From contig JAJEKV010000034.1 of the NCBI GenBank assembly GCA_021234155.1, positions 186,001 through 250,000 on the forward strand: a stretch of 64,000 nucleotides of DNA, given 5' to 3'. The stretch is from Isoetes taiwanensis (taxonomy: Eukaryota; Streptophyta; Lycopodiopsida; Isoetales; Isoetaceae). The translations under genes and the position numbers were made by a program. Position 1 is the first letter of the stretch, and every line of letters begins with the position of its first letter. The notes under the pieces are model-generated. The model ran no database searches. It was given only the letters and a program-made list of their open reading frames with translations, and was not told the origin of the DNA. Below, in pieces: positions 11,521-22,641 of this stretch.

Positions 11521-13610
11521 GCAAGCTCAAGGATCTAAGGCCATGGGGCCTAGTAGGTTAAATGTAGGGATGGTAACATCCATATTGGGATTAGAAGGCA
11601 TTTCCAGATATTCGCGTTGAGCTAAGCGTCAAGGATTGGGAAGGAAATGCATAGGAGTAACTATAATTATACACGATTGTTAACAGACATCCAACATATT
11701 GAAACCACTTGGTGAGATTGATCACCTCGCTAAGAAGGAATCACTACTAGGATAATTGTTGACCATGTATAAATCTAGTACCTCCAAAAGAATAATCCAA
11801 CCGAAAGAAAAGAATTAATCTAACAAGTCCGGCCAACTTGTTACGATGGCATCAATTCGATTGGTAGGAATATTCCAAGAGTTTAAATAACTAAGAAAGG
11901 GGGAATCTCTAGAATATAAAAGAATAATACATGTAAGGTACATCTAAAATAAGAATTATAGTAATCAAATAGTCTTTTGAGACAAAAGGAATTGTCATGA
12001 TGACAAAACCTTGTGGTTTAGAATCGTTCTAGCTAAGTAGGTAACCCATATCTATAGTGAAATAAATGATAACATAATATGTGCATCCATCTTAGATGGT
12101 TATATATGTTAGCTAAGGCTAGTAAAGTAATGCGCTAAGTAAGAAGCGTATAACCTCTTAAGGGGAGAGAATAGATATGACGTTGTGTACAACGTCATTG
12201 AAGGGGTGCAGGACCATTTTCTTTTCGAAGAAAGTGGGAGGGCTCAATCTTATGATTGAACGTACTTGCATCGAATTGACCAACCCGTAGAATAGAGTTC
12301 ACTCTGGCAATGGCCGAAGCGAATAGAGCGTAAGATAGATAGATACCTTAGTGCTCATGAGGCCTTCAACGTGCGAGACTGACGTAGTAGCTATCTACAC
12401 CAATGAAGTGGAGCAAAACTATGGGAGCAATGCAACGACCAAGTCATCTCCAAAGTACTCGACGCCGGCTCAATGGGTGGATGCCTGCTAGCCTGAGGTA
12501 AGGTGTGCGCATGTATTATAAGCTTTAATGTGTCTTAGTGATAAGTTAAATATAGATCCTAATAACTGCATAGAAATTGTGGTACGTATATGTATCGTAG
12601 GGAAATAAGTTAAATAACAACAATAATGGGAGGTAGCATGTTAATTAATCCTCTGCAAGGATGCAATTCCTTCCAAGGATAGCTATATGACCTCGGGGTC
12701 CTTATAAATATAAATAGAAAATAGAATTCGGATATACTTAAGTGCATCTTAGGGATATACTTCCAAGGGTAATGCAGGACCCAAGGAAGAGAATAAGAAG
12801 CACATCTAATTCTTGTGTATGATAATTAAAACCTTGTCTATGTAACAATAGGTCTAAATCAGGGTTATTGTTTAAATAATCGCGATCTAAAAGTCGTTAA
12901 ATATTGCAAAGCTTAGAGTAAATATAATTGTACTATCGGAAGTAATGTATCTGATACTATGATAATGTTAATTCATAAATTAGGGTAATTATGTTAATCA
13001 CATGCATTAAAGGAGCCAGCAAAAATCGGCTCAGGCATGTCGATTTGTGTTTAGATTAGTTTCATGTGTAGTTAAGATTAATCTACGCATGCAACTTATG
13101 CTTGATATGGGTTGCATGCGTTGTTACCGATGATGAGACCACTACGCTGATCTCTAGGGCGTGGTGTAATGTCAATGTAGGCATGACCGCGTTTCCGCTT
13201 GGATGAGTGGAAGGTAGATTAGAAAGTCTACTTCTGTTCCACGGAAGTAGACGACCTCGAGAGAAAGGAGGTCATTCAGGAATGCATTGATAGGAAAAGC
13301 ACCTCTAGCCCCATATATGCTTTGACAGGAGGAATCTGTCCTTCACGCCCCATATACGGGAAGGACCCTATCCTCCACGCTGGGCAACTAGGGTGTAGGC
13401 ATGAGCGGCATATAGGCATTATAGGGCGCTGTCTCCACGGCCACGATGGAAGAAGCATCCTCTTCCTACGCCGGGAGATTAGCCATGCATTCATGTAGAT
13501 AGGTGGGGTGGTCACCATATAACCAAAATTTTATTAATAATTAAAATGGTAATAACGTAGGTCGACCTGCAGGCCAATAGAGCGCTCCGGAGGGCAAGGA
13601 GGTCGAGCTA
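11521..13610. other. Non-coding 3' internal region of the LTR element
   Basis: AT-rich with frequent stops in all frames. A short hairpin GTCTACTTC/GAAGTAGAC lies near 13,226-13,252. From 12,487 onward it is repeated almost base for base at 45,127 onward. Confidence 0.6.
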
Positions 13611-13616
13611 CGAAGA

Positions 13617-13651
13617 CTTGCAACACAAATTTTGTTATAATGTGTTGCAAG
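13617..13651. repeat. Hairpin CTTGCAACACA/TGTGTTGCAAG, first copy
   Basis: A perfect 11-bp stem with a 13-nt AT-rich loop, inside a roughly 50-bp direct repeat that also includes the downstream GATGAAGAGTACCTTA. The second copy is at 13,899-13,933; both recur at about 46,246 and 46,525. Confidence 0.85.
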
Positions 13652-13898
13652 GGATGAAGAGTACCTTAGAAGTGTAAATTTTGTATGAAATCGATAAACT
13701 TTGATAAACTTAAATGTTGTATTAAGTAACGTTAATAATTACCTTGCGTGGATTAAGTTATGAAGTGATAAGTTAATTGGATAATGAAATAGTACAGTAA
13801 TGTCTTAAACAGTACCTTAGAGTAATTCTAATAATTAACATAGTAAGTATGTAATTATAGATATTGGAAAATTAATGCAGGATTTTAAGGTGCGAAGA

Positions 13899-13933
13899 CT
13901 TGCAACACAAATTTTGTTGGAATGTGTTGCAAG
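13899..13933. repeat. Hairpin CTTGCAACACA/TGTGTTGCAAG, second copy
   Basis: Same 11-bp stem 282 bases downstream of the first; the loop differs by two bases while both arms are unchanged. Confidence 0.85.
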
Positions 13934-14371
13934 GAATGAAGAGTACCTTAAATAATAATTCCTAGGATGGGTCCTATGACAACATATATATCGGCCGCGA
14001 AGTGGTGTTCTCATTGAGCTTTGTAAAACATTGAGTACAAATGGATCCCTCACTAGGGGTAGGTAAATTTGGAAATATGAACTTTAAATGCTCCGAAACT
14101 AGACAATCATCGAGAGCATGATGATACTAAAGAATACAACATAAAAGATGGTTTTATCCGCCACTTGGTCGATGCAAAGGTGAGAAGACCTGGTGACTGC
14201 TTCTTATCGGGAAGAAGAACCACACCTTCTCAGGTTTTTGAGGAAAACCCAAGCAAATGGTTGAAGCACGACCCCACGCGACTCCGCAACCACAAGACCT
14301 TAAAAAATCCTGCAGAGTCAAGGCTGAAAGAAAAATAACCCGTCAATGAGTTAGATGCCATAGGCAAGAAG

Positions 14372-15010
14372 ACTCGGAGGCTCCAGGGCCACGCCGAGAA
14401 AGAAACAACAGCCGACCAATCGGGAACCGTCCGCGGAAAATGACCCTCGCGGGAAAAACAACCGATTAGTGCTGCCTCGGAGGCTACGTTGCCACGCCGA
14501 GAGAAAATGAAAAAGAGTTATGCCTCAGAACTACATCGCCACGCCGAAGAGAAAATGCATAGCAAATACTTACTCGGAGGCTACAGTGCCACGCCGAGAA
14601 AAAGAAACTATGCAAACAAAGCTGACAACACCAGACCACAAGATAGACAGATCCACAAGCCTGTGAAAATGAATAATAAACATTGTCCAAGAGAAAATGA
14701 ACAAGAAAATAAGTCACGAGCCATGCCGAGAAAGAATGAAATGATAAGAAGTCGCGGAGGCTACAGAGCCACACCGAGAAAAAATAGAAATAAGAAAATA
14801 TATATCTACAAAGAAAAAAGAAAGCACAGAGGATATCGAGGGCTGCAAGGCGACTTGAAAAGTACAGAAGATTTGATAGACTCTGAGAAGAACGAGATAA
14901 TGAGTAGGCCTCAGAGGCTAAAGTGCCACATCGAGAAAACTGATGAATAAGAACATAGGTACTATCAAAAAACATCGAAAGGAAACCATAGAAGATCTAG
15001 AGGCTGCAAA
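14372..15010. repeat. Degenerate array of CTCGGAGGCTACAGTGCC-type hairpins
   Basis: At least six spaced copies (about 14,373, 14,475, 14,521, 14,572, 14,752 and 14,908) of a module CTCGGAGGCTAC..GCCACGCCGAG that can fold on itself (CTCGG with CCGAG, GGC with GCC), each followed by an A-rich AGAAAA tract. Spacing is irregular, 46-180 bases. The minus-strand frame across it shows a repeated FSxWLCSLR peptide that simply mirrors the DNA repeat. Also present at 46,990-47,560. Confidence 0.75.
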
Positions 15011-15523
15011 GGGACCCGAAAAATATGGAAACATAGACAAAGATGGTCAACGGACAAAAAGGAAATGGAATGAAAAGGGGGAATGAGAAAACAAAACAGG
15101 ATAAGAACAGATGCAGACAAACCATCAAGGGAGGGAGGGTGAGGGAAACTGGTAGGATAGAGAAGCAGAAAACTAGCTCAAGAGAATGCCGATGACGAAA
15201 AAATGAAAAGATGCTGAATAAATAGGGAGTGCAAAAAAGGGGCGTCCCCATCCAAGGAATGTCAGTTCTATTGCTATCGCAATAGAACCGTGGCATTATA
15301 TATGAAAGTGTTAAATTGTGATAAACTAAATTGTTGTGATAAGTGAATTGTTGAGTAACTTGTTTGACGATGTTATGGATTGATAAGTCATTTTATAAGT
15401 TAAGGGCGTAATAATGTTTTAAAAATATTACCTTAAGGTAATCTTAGTAAATGTGTAAGTATTATAGTAGTATATTGTATGTATCAGGTTGATTGCAGGT
15501 TAGGAAGATCCCAACATCATTTC

Positions 15524-15536
15524 AAGGTGGGGAGAA
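15524..15536 (+). other. Polypurine tract of the LTR element
   Basis: AAGGTGGGGAGAA directly abuts the TGTGACATTCC start of the 3' LTR, the arrangement usual for plant Ty3-type elements. It fixes the element's sense as +. Confidence 0.8.
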
Positions 15537-17184
15537 TGTGACATTCCAGCACAGTATACGGTCCCAGGACGTATACTGTACTGCCCCATCACGCGTACAC
15601 GCCACCCCGACTGACGTATATGCCGACGTGTAGCCAGGCGGGTAGCCCCTAGGGGGCAACTTAGCATTTATTAATGTGCACATTTACCCATGTGCACATT
15701 TATCTAGGTGCACATTTTCCCATGTGGACACTTTATGCCAAGTGGGCCATACCCAAGTGTGCATTTGTCATTAATGTGCACATTTACCAATGTGCACATT
15801 TATTAAGGTGCACACCTTTCCATGTGGGCACATTTTGCCACCTAGCCATTAAAGGCAAGTGGGCCAATTCCCAATTATCCCACATGCCTAAAGGGAATAA
15901 TTGGAAACCCTAGCCAACCCCTTGTCTATTTAAGAAGGGAAACCCTAACTTGCCCATTTTTCGTTTCTAGGGTTTTAGAGCTCTGTTTTGACTGCCCCAG
16001 GGGTCAAAACCGCCTCCCGAACTGGTTCGGCGAATTGCCCCATTAGTTTCCCTTGATTCGAAAGGTGTTAGCGGGATGGTTGAGCTCAGTCGAGGAGGAA
16101 CCCAAGGATCCGGGAGTTACCGTCAATTTAATAGTCTAAACCATCTTCTAGTCATTAAATCAAGAGGGTTTAGCCTATTAAATTGCCCATAGCAGCCCCT
16201 CTAGATCTCTAGATACGGACTCTAACTAAAGAACCTAACTCTATGATATAGATTAGATCTTGTTCTTTAGTTCTTCCGTGATGTATATGGATGATGTATC
16301 TCTATGAACTCCTTTTGTATTGGGAAGGGGGTAGAGACCCCAAAGCTTGGTAGTAGATGCTCCTAGATTAGCCTCTCTAGCACAATATAGATGCGGTAAC
16401 AAGAGCCACAGGGTTGTGGGTGAAGGGGCCGACCGGCTCATAAAGAGGTTCGTGTTCGACTCTTGAGCGATCCCGGGCGTGTAATGTCTGGGGGATCATT
16501 GGGACTAGATCTAATGGCTTGCCACCAGTGTGGGCAAGGCATGGGCTCGACACCGTGGGGTGATGCGCCACTCTCCGGTGGGTTCAAGTCTAATAAGGGC
16601 AAGTGGCCCTCTAGTCTCCTTGAGTCGACATGTAGATCTCGAGGGAGAGATCCCTACCCGCCCCATTGAACTCGGGAGATGCAACCTGTGATGTAGCCCT
16701 TCGGCCACGATCCGGGCGGGCTACACCCAGTCCCAACACTTTTCAGCCTACTCGCAAAGTGTGCACGGGAGGGGCGGATGGAGTGGACAACCCTATGCCA
16801 TGTTCTTATGCCACCAAATCCATTGCCATGAATCGCCCCCGCAATGAACTCGAGACCAAGCCGCCGGGTCATCCCTTCGAACTGAGACTGGGTAGGACCC
16901 CATGTATGATGTCGATCATTGTTTATGCAGATAAAGTTGATGCCCCACCCTTCGAGAGGTGGGTATGCTTTATGTTGTATAAATCGGGATGTATGTTTAC
17001 GCTCAAGCAGACTAGGTAGGCCCCCGATGGAGACGGGTAAAATGACCCCTTCACTCTTCCCACGGGACCCGTTACGCAAGTGCGATGATTGTGGAGGGCC
17101 CTGTATCGCTGTGGAGCTGGTATGGGGATGAACTCCGGTTTGTATACCTGGTGAGTGCACCGTATAACAGTAGGGGACGCCACA
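15537..17184 (+). mobile_element. 3' LTR, full length (about 1.65 kb)
   Basis: Starts TGTGACATTCC and ends GGGGACGCCACA; in the better copy at 49,773 the end is GGGGACGTCACA, so the termini form a TGTGACGT/ACGTCACA inverted repeat. The stretch from about 16,000 to 17,180 has many CAG/CTG-centred differences from the 5' LTR that look like sequencing error. Confidence 0.88.
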
Positions 17185-17189
17185 ATAAT
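17185..17189. repeat. Right target-site duplication (ATAAT)
   Basis: Matches 5,673-5,677 and is followed by CTTCC, which continues the interrupted gag-like frame. Confidence 0.93.
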
Positions 17190-17272
17190 CTTCCCCGTGA
17201 AGTTGAGGAATCAGAGAATCGGAGGAGTTTTTAACAGTATCGATGAAGAGGAGATTCCGCCCGCTTAGAACG
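17190..17272 (-). pseudogene. N-terminal stub of the gag-like frame cut off by the LTR element
   Basis: Corresponds to the MLTRSKRARISSSSDTSSYSSDSTDSS start seen intact at 22,053 (minus strand), here with several base-level differences. The frame continues on the far side of the LTR element at 5,677. Confidence 0.5.
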
Positions 17273-17774
17273 CGGTCGCGATAGCGCCAGGATGGCCCAT
17301 GGCGTGGGGTGGCATTTGATTAACCTCAACCGCTAGCACAAAGAAAGCCCATACTCTAGAACCATAGGCGGAGGGTTCCTTGCGGGATGTAAGCTGGAGC
17401 TCGACCCTTTGGTGCTTTATAAGTATAAGTTCCTGCTCAGGATTTAATCACCCTTGGTCCACTGGGGTAGCCCAGGGAGGGTTTCATATGCCGTCTATAT
17501 CAGAAATAAAAAAAATAGATTGTAGCTGAGATGTACTTATGAATCAAATAGGAAATGATTTAACATAGGAAATGATTTAACATACACAAAGGTCATCCAT
17601 ACAAGAGTAGTCTAGCAAGCTATAGGACATCAAAATTTATATTTTATGGCTCTACATAAGCCAATACAATTATTACATAAGAATAATTTCAGGAGCTGGA
17701 TCCTGTGTCTTCCTCTATGGGAGTTGGAGGCTCATGTGGCCGTTGATGTAGGAGCAAGGTGACGCCTGGGCTGA

Positions 17775-19106
17775 TGGTGACATCCACAACCCTGGAGGTG
17801 GTAGCCAATCACTCTTCAGTGCTTTGTTGGATAGAAAGCCTAATAATTTAGAGGTTTACTAAGGCAAGGTTTAGGAAGCAGGTGCTTCTGAACATGTTGG
17901 AGCCTCAAGTTCACGTCCCCAACCTCGAGATCTACCACCAAAGTTCCTCCTCCAACTTGACAATTGTGCTAGACAGATGCCTGGACAATTGTTCCTATCT
18001 TATTTAATAGCTATGGGTGTCTTTGAAAGAGTGAATTTAGGGTTCTTAATGCCTGGACATACTAATGAAGATGCGGATGCATTGTTTGGGAAGTATAGTG
18101 CGCATTTGAAATCTCAAACTGTGACCAATCTTCCTAGACTAATGGAAGTTCTTAGTGAATGCATTTCACCTTCTCCTATAGGGTTGATCATACAAGAGGT
18201 GCCTGATTGAAAGAATTTTATCGAAGGTTATGCTCTTGATATGGAAGGTCAATCTAGACCTCTTCAGTACACTTTCTGGGTCATGGAAAATAAGCCAATA
18301 ATACAATGGAACATGAGACCTTCGGATGATAAATGGAGGCCAGATGAGGGAGTACCTATATGGCACGAAGATGAAAATGGTAAACCTAAGATTCCAAGGG
18401 GTACCAAAAGCTCTTAAGCCTTTTGCAGAGGTGGATTAATTGCAAAGCACATTCGGACGGCAGAGAATACATCAAGTATTGGAAAAATAACCCCGATGAT
18501 ACCAACCTTGTATTGATAGATTATTGGACACAGGTACATGGATTATTGGGACAAGTAGACACATCCTCTAATGAACTGAAAGATGGATGGCTACCTAAGA
18601 CTAGGTGGAGAGACTTGATAACACTTGAGGAAGTTGATGATGTGATTAGTAGTATTCGCAAGTTGATGGCTCCTCCAGCTGCTGAAAAACATTATGTTGG
18701 CCCTAGGAAAAGAAGGCCTAAAATATCTCGGGCTGGAGGATTGTGATCCCAAAGATGACTTGCTTTGCCATCAATTTGCACTTGTAGTACCGGGAGCCAA
18801 AAGAGATATACCTGGGTGTGGATGGGTTACACCATCTCGAGGATGTTTGCAAAGAAGTGGGTGACCGCAATGTGAATAAACTTTTTTGTGGAGTGGTGGT
18901 GTCCAATTGCACCGATTAAATGTAGTGGCAGAGGAAGAAAGGTATAAAGGCAGGTTGGACAAAGAAATGGAAGAGAAACCCTATTGAAGGGGATGATTGG
19001 GTTGAGTTAGATACTATTTTGTTTTCATGGACCCCAAAGATCATCCCAAACAAGGCGCTAGGGTTACAATACACCGTGGAAGTGAGGAAGAAAGCTATGA
19101 TATCTC
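17775..19106 (+). pseudogene. DUF7869-type protein, degenerate (copy B)
   Basis: Starts mid-domain at the tandem-duplication junction, so the N-terminal part seen at 1,000-1,430 is absent. The GHTNEDADALF box lies at 18,055-18,085, the TGA in place of Trp at 18,208-18,210, and the C-terminal tail from about 18,430. Beyond 18,720 the frame is disrupted by small indels at CAG/CTG sites (for example CTCGGGCTGG versus CTCAGACTGG), probably sequencing error. Confidence 0.65.
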
Positions 19107-19133
19107 TAGATAGATAGATAGATAGCCAGATAC

Positions 19134-19206
<73 letters not shown>
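19107..19206. repeat. (TAGA)n microsatellite, copy B
   Basis: About 98 bases with a short interruption (GCCAGATAC) near 19,126-19,134; shorter than the 147-base copy A. Confidence 0.93.
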
Positions 19207-19207
<1 letters not shown>

Positions 19208-19359
19208 AATTTTAACGTCGCTGAAAACCCAATGGGGTTATGGGACCCAATACAAGATGAGTAAGAAGCCCGATGACAATAACCAAAGAAATGAAGAATA
19301 TCAACATAACAAAAACACAACAAAAATGATAATAAGTAGTTAAGCACGTGCATATGAGC

Positions 19360-20281
19360 TAAGTGTACCCAAACCATGGGTTTTGAGGCCACTGGTCTCG
19401 AATGATTGCTGTACCTCCCCGATACACTGCCCAATTTTGCTGCAGCCTAGCCTCTCACACTTTACACAATTCCTGTCGTCGTCTAGTCAGCTGGAGCGGA
19501 GAGAGATCCTCTTGAATCGAGAAGTGGGTGTCTTTTAAATGACTTCCATGCTGAAGGACATACAACCTGTCCTGTGGGCAATTGAACTGCACGATGATAT
19601 GGCGTGGTCGGTCTGGCCTCTGAGCCCCAACCCTGCGTGCTGTAACAATGGCGGGCCTCTGAATGTGCATAACACTTGTGAAGAAGTTGGCTGCCTGTTT
19701 TACATCCAAGACGGGATTTGCCTCTGGCACACCCACGATACGCAAATTCAAGCTTTTGTCCACTGCTGTCTAAGCGGATTCTGCTGTCTGCATGCTTCCA
19801 TGATCCTTATCCGGCATGCCACTATGATCATGTGCTTGCATGCCACCCTGATCTTTATCTATCATCTCCACATCGTTATCCCCATGAGCCTCTGTTTGCA
19901 TCCCACCGCGAAGTGCATGCGCCTCGAGGGTCCTCGGTATCAACATCAGCATAGAATTTTGGGGAAGAGGAGGGAGGTGATTGCGGGGTACCTGCTTCTA
20001 AGTTGGCAGAGTAAAGCAAATTTAGTATCTGGAACAAATGCTTACCTTCTTCAAGGAAATCGTCGCACCGCAAAGAGATGCATTCGCAAGGTGTCGAGAA
20101 TAAGATGTCGATCCGATGAGGGCAAGAGCAGAAGGATCCTTGCCTGAAGTGAGACGTGCTGATGTATGAGATCAAACTCGGGAAGCGGGAAATGCTCAAG
20201 CCATGTGACATGAAGAAGTTCCACACCGATCAAGTTACGGCGGCACTGACTATGCTTTGCCATAAGATGTGAAGAAAGCAA
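19360..20281 (-). pseudogene. LINE ORF1-like protein, frameshifted (copy B)
   Basis: The RRM-like part is open at 19,455-19,763 (NLRIVGVPE, RRVGAQRPDRPRHIIVQF, LKDTHFSIQEDL). The octapeptide and N-terminal parts fall into other frames at 19,770-20,281. Breaks coincide with CAG/CTG sites that read normally in copy A, so the lesions may be artefacts. Confidence 0.6.
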
Positions 20282-21288
20282 GGGTTTAATAAGAATAAAG
20301 GGGGCAAGGGCGTTGTTCCGGAGTTTGAAGGAGAAATCAATAGAGCAAACAAAGCTAGAGTAGGTAAATTAACCGACTGCGGTAGTAAAATGAGAAATGA
20401 AAAGTCTATCTGCTAGGGTCTAAACAGAGAATAAAGAGGATGCTTCTGTACTATGCTGGCAGTGGGCCAGGGATGCCGCTTCAGGCCAATCAGGGGAGCG
20501 CAGATCTTGGGTAAATCAAGACCAATTTCAAAGAGATAGAAGCGACTTACAGTGCCCCTAGGGTGGATGTCAGGATGGGCAAAGCAACGGGCTGCTTATG
20601 GAGCCAATACTGAATTTCTGACAAACCCTTAATGCCCCTGTTAAACCCTCGCCTCAGATCTCAGATAGCCGTAAGCTCCTACCGTGACCGCTTCTTTGAA
20701 TCTATATGGTTCGGTGTTAACACCTGCAAGGAATCTCAAGAAGAGACCGAGCTCCAAGAAGAGGTCAAACCCGGCCAGAAGTACTGGACAAAAGTAGGCG
20801 TCTGTCAAGACTGGCCGGCTGCCATGATGTCGACTGCCATTATATAGAGCAACCGATGCTGGCTGGATAACCATAGTATAGCTGCCGGATTTTGTGTCTG
20901 CAGGCTTGTTTCCTATAAAAAAGCTAAGCTTCAGGGATGCAAAACGTGCTATAGAGGTGGACCCTGCGCACAATCCTTTTGCTACTCGCTTTCTTGATGC
21001 TACCACCCGGCCGGCTTTCATATGAGGAGGTCCTCGGGGCTTAGGTGTTAAATACCAAGACAAAGCTTTATTAGAAGTAATTGACATTATGTCACTTGAC
21101 ATACATATATAAAATATTTTCAATTTTTAATGCATTCATGTTGTGCTGTTATAAAAAAAAGTCATATTCTCGATGCAAATTTACTAACCCGGGAAAAAGT
21201 TGCAATGCCAAATGGCCCAAAAATCGACATAAATCCAATTTAAATGAATGATGGTTTGATATTAAAGGTCACCTTCTTATCCGCTTCG

Positions 21289-22053
21289 TTAGGCGTGTGT
21301 CGCCGAGGTGGTTAAGGCTAGGGAGAATGTGGGTGTTTTATAAGGTGCATAAGCCTTGCCTTGGCCAAAAGTGGAGGAAGTCGATAGAAAACTGGAGGGT
21401 ATCCTCCTCCGTGTCAATGCTTTGGCCTCGCCACGCGCCATATGGTCAATAGCGCCCTCCATCTTTCTAAGTGTTGGGGATAACTTCTCAATGTATCCTT
21501 CAACCACACAACACTCTCGTAATACTTGGGACATAAAGGCACATATGCATAAACTCTCGTCAGATAGGTTTTTGCACGGACATGCCCCTCTGTTCCAAGC
21601 GATAGAAGGTTTGTATTTGTTGACATCGATGCGCTCTTAGAACATAGTGAGATTTATTGCCTTTGTGAAAATTTTGAACATGAAGTCTGCCCCTAGTGAG
21701 GTTAGTGAGACTTAGCATAGCCCCTTCACCAAACTCGCATGATCTCAGAAGATTGGTGTTTGCCACCTTACCAATATCCTTCTCGGCCATACCATATGAC
21801 TTACCAAATTCTCGCGATTTCATCAAGCCATGGCTAGGCAACAACACCCGACACTGAGTTGTTTGAGAATTCGCGCAAGCTTTACGAAATGCTTCCATAT
21901 ACTGGTTATTGCAGAGTCAACTGTCTTCTGGTAGTCCTTTTTACGAGACTTGGCATAATCTTCCTGTGAAGTTGAGGAATCTGTAGAATCAGAGGAGTAC
22001 GAACTAGTATCAGATGAAGAGGAGATTCTGGCCCACTTAGAACGTGTCAGCAT
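21289..22053 (-). pseudogene. Gag-like frame at the empty insertion site (copy B)
   Basis: The N-terminal MLTRSKWARISSSSDTSSYSSDSTDSSTSQEDYAKSRKKDYQKTVDSAITSIWK is continuous across the position where copy A carries the LTR element. A gag-like EGHVRAxTYxxRVYAYVPL...EGYIEKLSPTLRKMEGAI segment follows in shifted frames. No zinc knuckle was seen. It is interpreted as the target frame before the LTR insertion. Confidence 0.45.
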
Positions 22054-22079
22054 AGCAGCAGGATGGCCCGATGCAGGTG

Positions 22080-22640
22080 GGGTGGCATTTGATTAACCTC
22101 AACTGCTAGCACAGCGGGCCCATACTCTAGAACCATAGGCGGAGGGTTCCTTTGCAGGATGTAAGCTGGAGCTCGACCCTTTGGTGCTTTATAAGTATAA
22201 GTTCCTGCTCAGGAGTTAATCACCCCTGGTCCACTGGGGTAGCCCAGGGAGGGTTTCATATGTCGTCTATATCAGAAATAAAAAAAAATAGATTGTAGCT
22301 GAGATGTACTTATGAATCAAATAGGAAATGATTTAACATAGGAAATGATTTAACATACACAAAGGTCATCCATACAAGAGTAGTCTAGCAAGCTATAGGA
22401 CATCAAAATTTATATTTTATGGCTCTACATAAGCCAATACAATTATTACATAAGAATAATTTCGTGGAGATGGATTTGTGGTCTTCCTCTATGGGAGTTG
22501 GAGGCTCATGTGGCCGTTGATGCCTGGGAGCAAGGTGGACGCTGGCTGATGGTGAGGGCAGCGTGGATGCAACCTCGGCAGTGAAGGCGGTTGCCAAAGT
22601 GTTGCCATGAGCAATTTCATGCTCATCCATGCCACTATAT
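22080..22640. other. Stretch without recognised genes after the gag-like start
   Basis: Contains AAATGATTTAACATA duplicated in tandem near 22,327-22,360. The same sequence is at about 17,280-17,774, 49,880-50,365 and 54,600-55,076. No coding region recognised. Confidence 0.6.
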
Positions 22641-22641
22641 C

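Larger units (their letters stand above)
5678..17184 (+). mobile_element. LTR retrotransposon, 11.5 kb, no recognisable gag-pol (LARD-like)
   Basis: Bounded by TG...CA termini and an ATAAT target duplication. It has a 5' LTR that matches the 3' LTR for about 1.4 kb and a purine-rich tract directly before the 3' LTR. Sense is +, because the polypurine tract lies at the right. About 8.4 kb of internal sequence shows no reverse transcriptase, integrase, RNase H or protease motif that I can recognise, and no frame longer than about 165 codons. That fits a non-autonomous large retrotransposon derivative of Ty3 type. The end of the 5' LTR and the primer-binding site appear to be lost near 7,100. 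A 5'-truncated second copy of the same insertion is at 45,127-49,773. Confidence 0.85.
17775..22549. repeat. Tandem copy B of the 4.8-kb unit, lacking the LTR element
   Basis: Homologous to 1,431-5,677 joined to 17,190-17,774. The junction GATGGTGACAT at 17,773-17,783 joins the downstream flank (GATGGTGAGGG, as at 22,548) to the upstream flank (TCTGGTGACAT, as at 1,429) at a shared TGGTGA. The LTR-insertion site is empty here at about 21,957. Confidence 0.9.

Noticed and set aside
13560-13575. GTCGACCTGCAGG, identical to part of a common cloning-vector polylinker
   Set aside because: The flanks are retroelement sequence that recurs at about 46,188 (as GCCGACCTGCAG), with no other vector sequence. 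Chance match.
14484-14975. Minus-strand frame of 163 codons rich in Phe/Leu/Ser
   Set aside because: It is the reverse of the A-rich CTCGG hairpin array; the repeated FSxWLCSL peptides mirror the DNA repeat. No domain.
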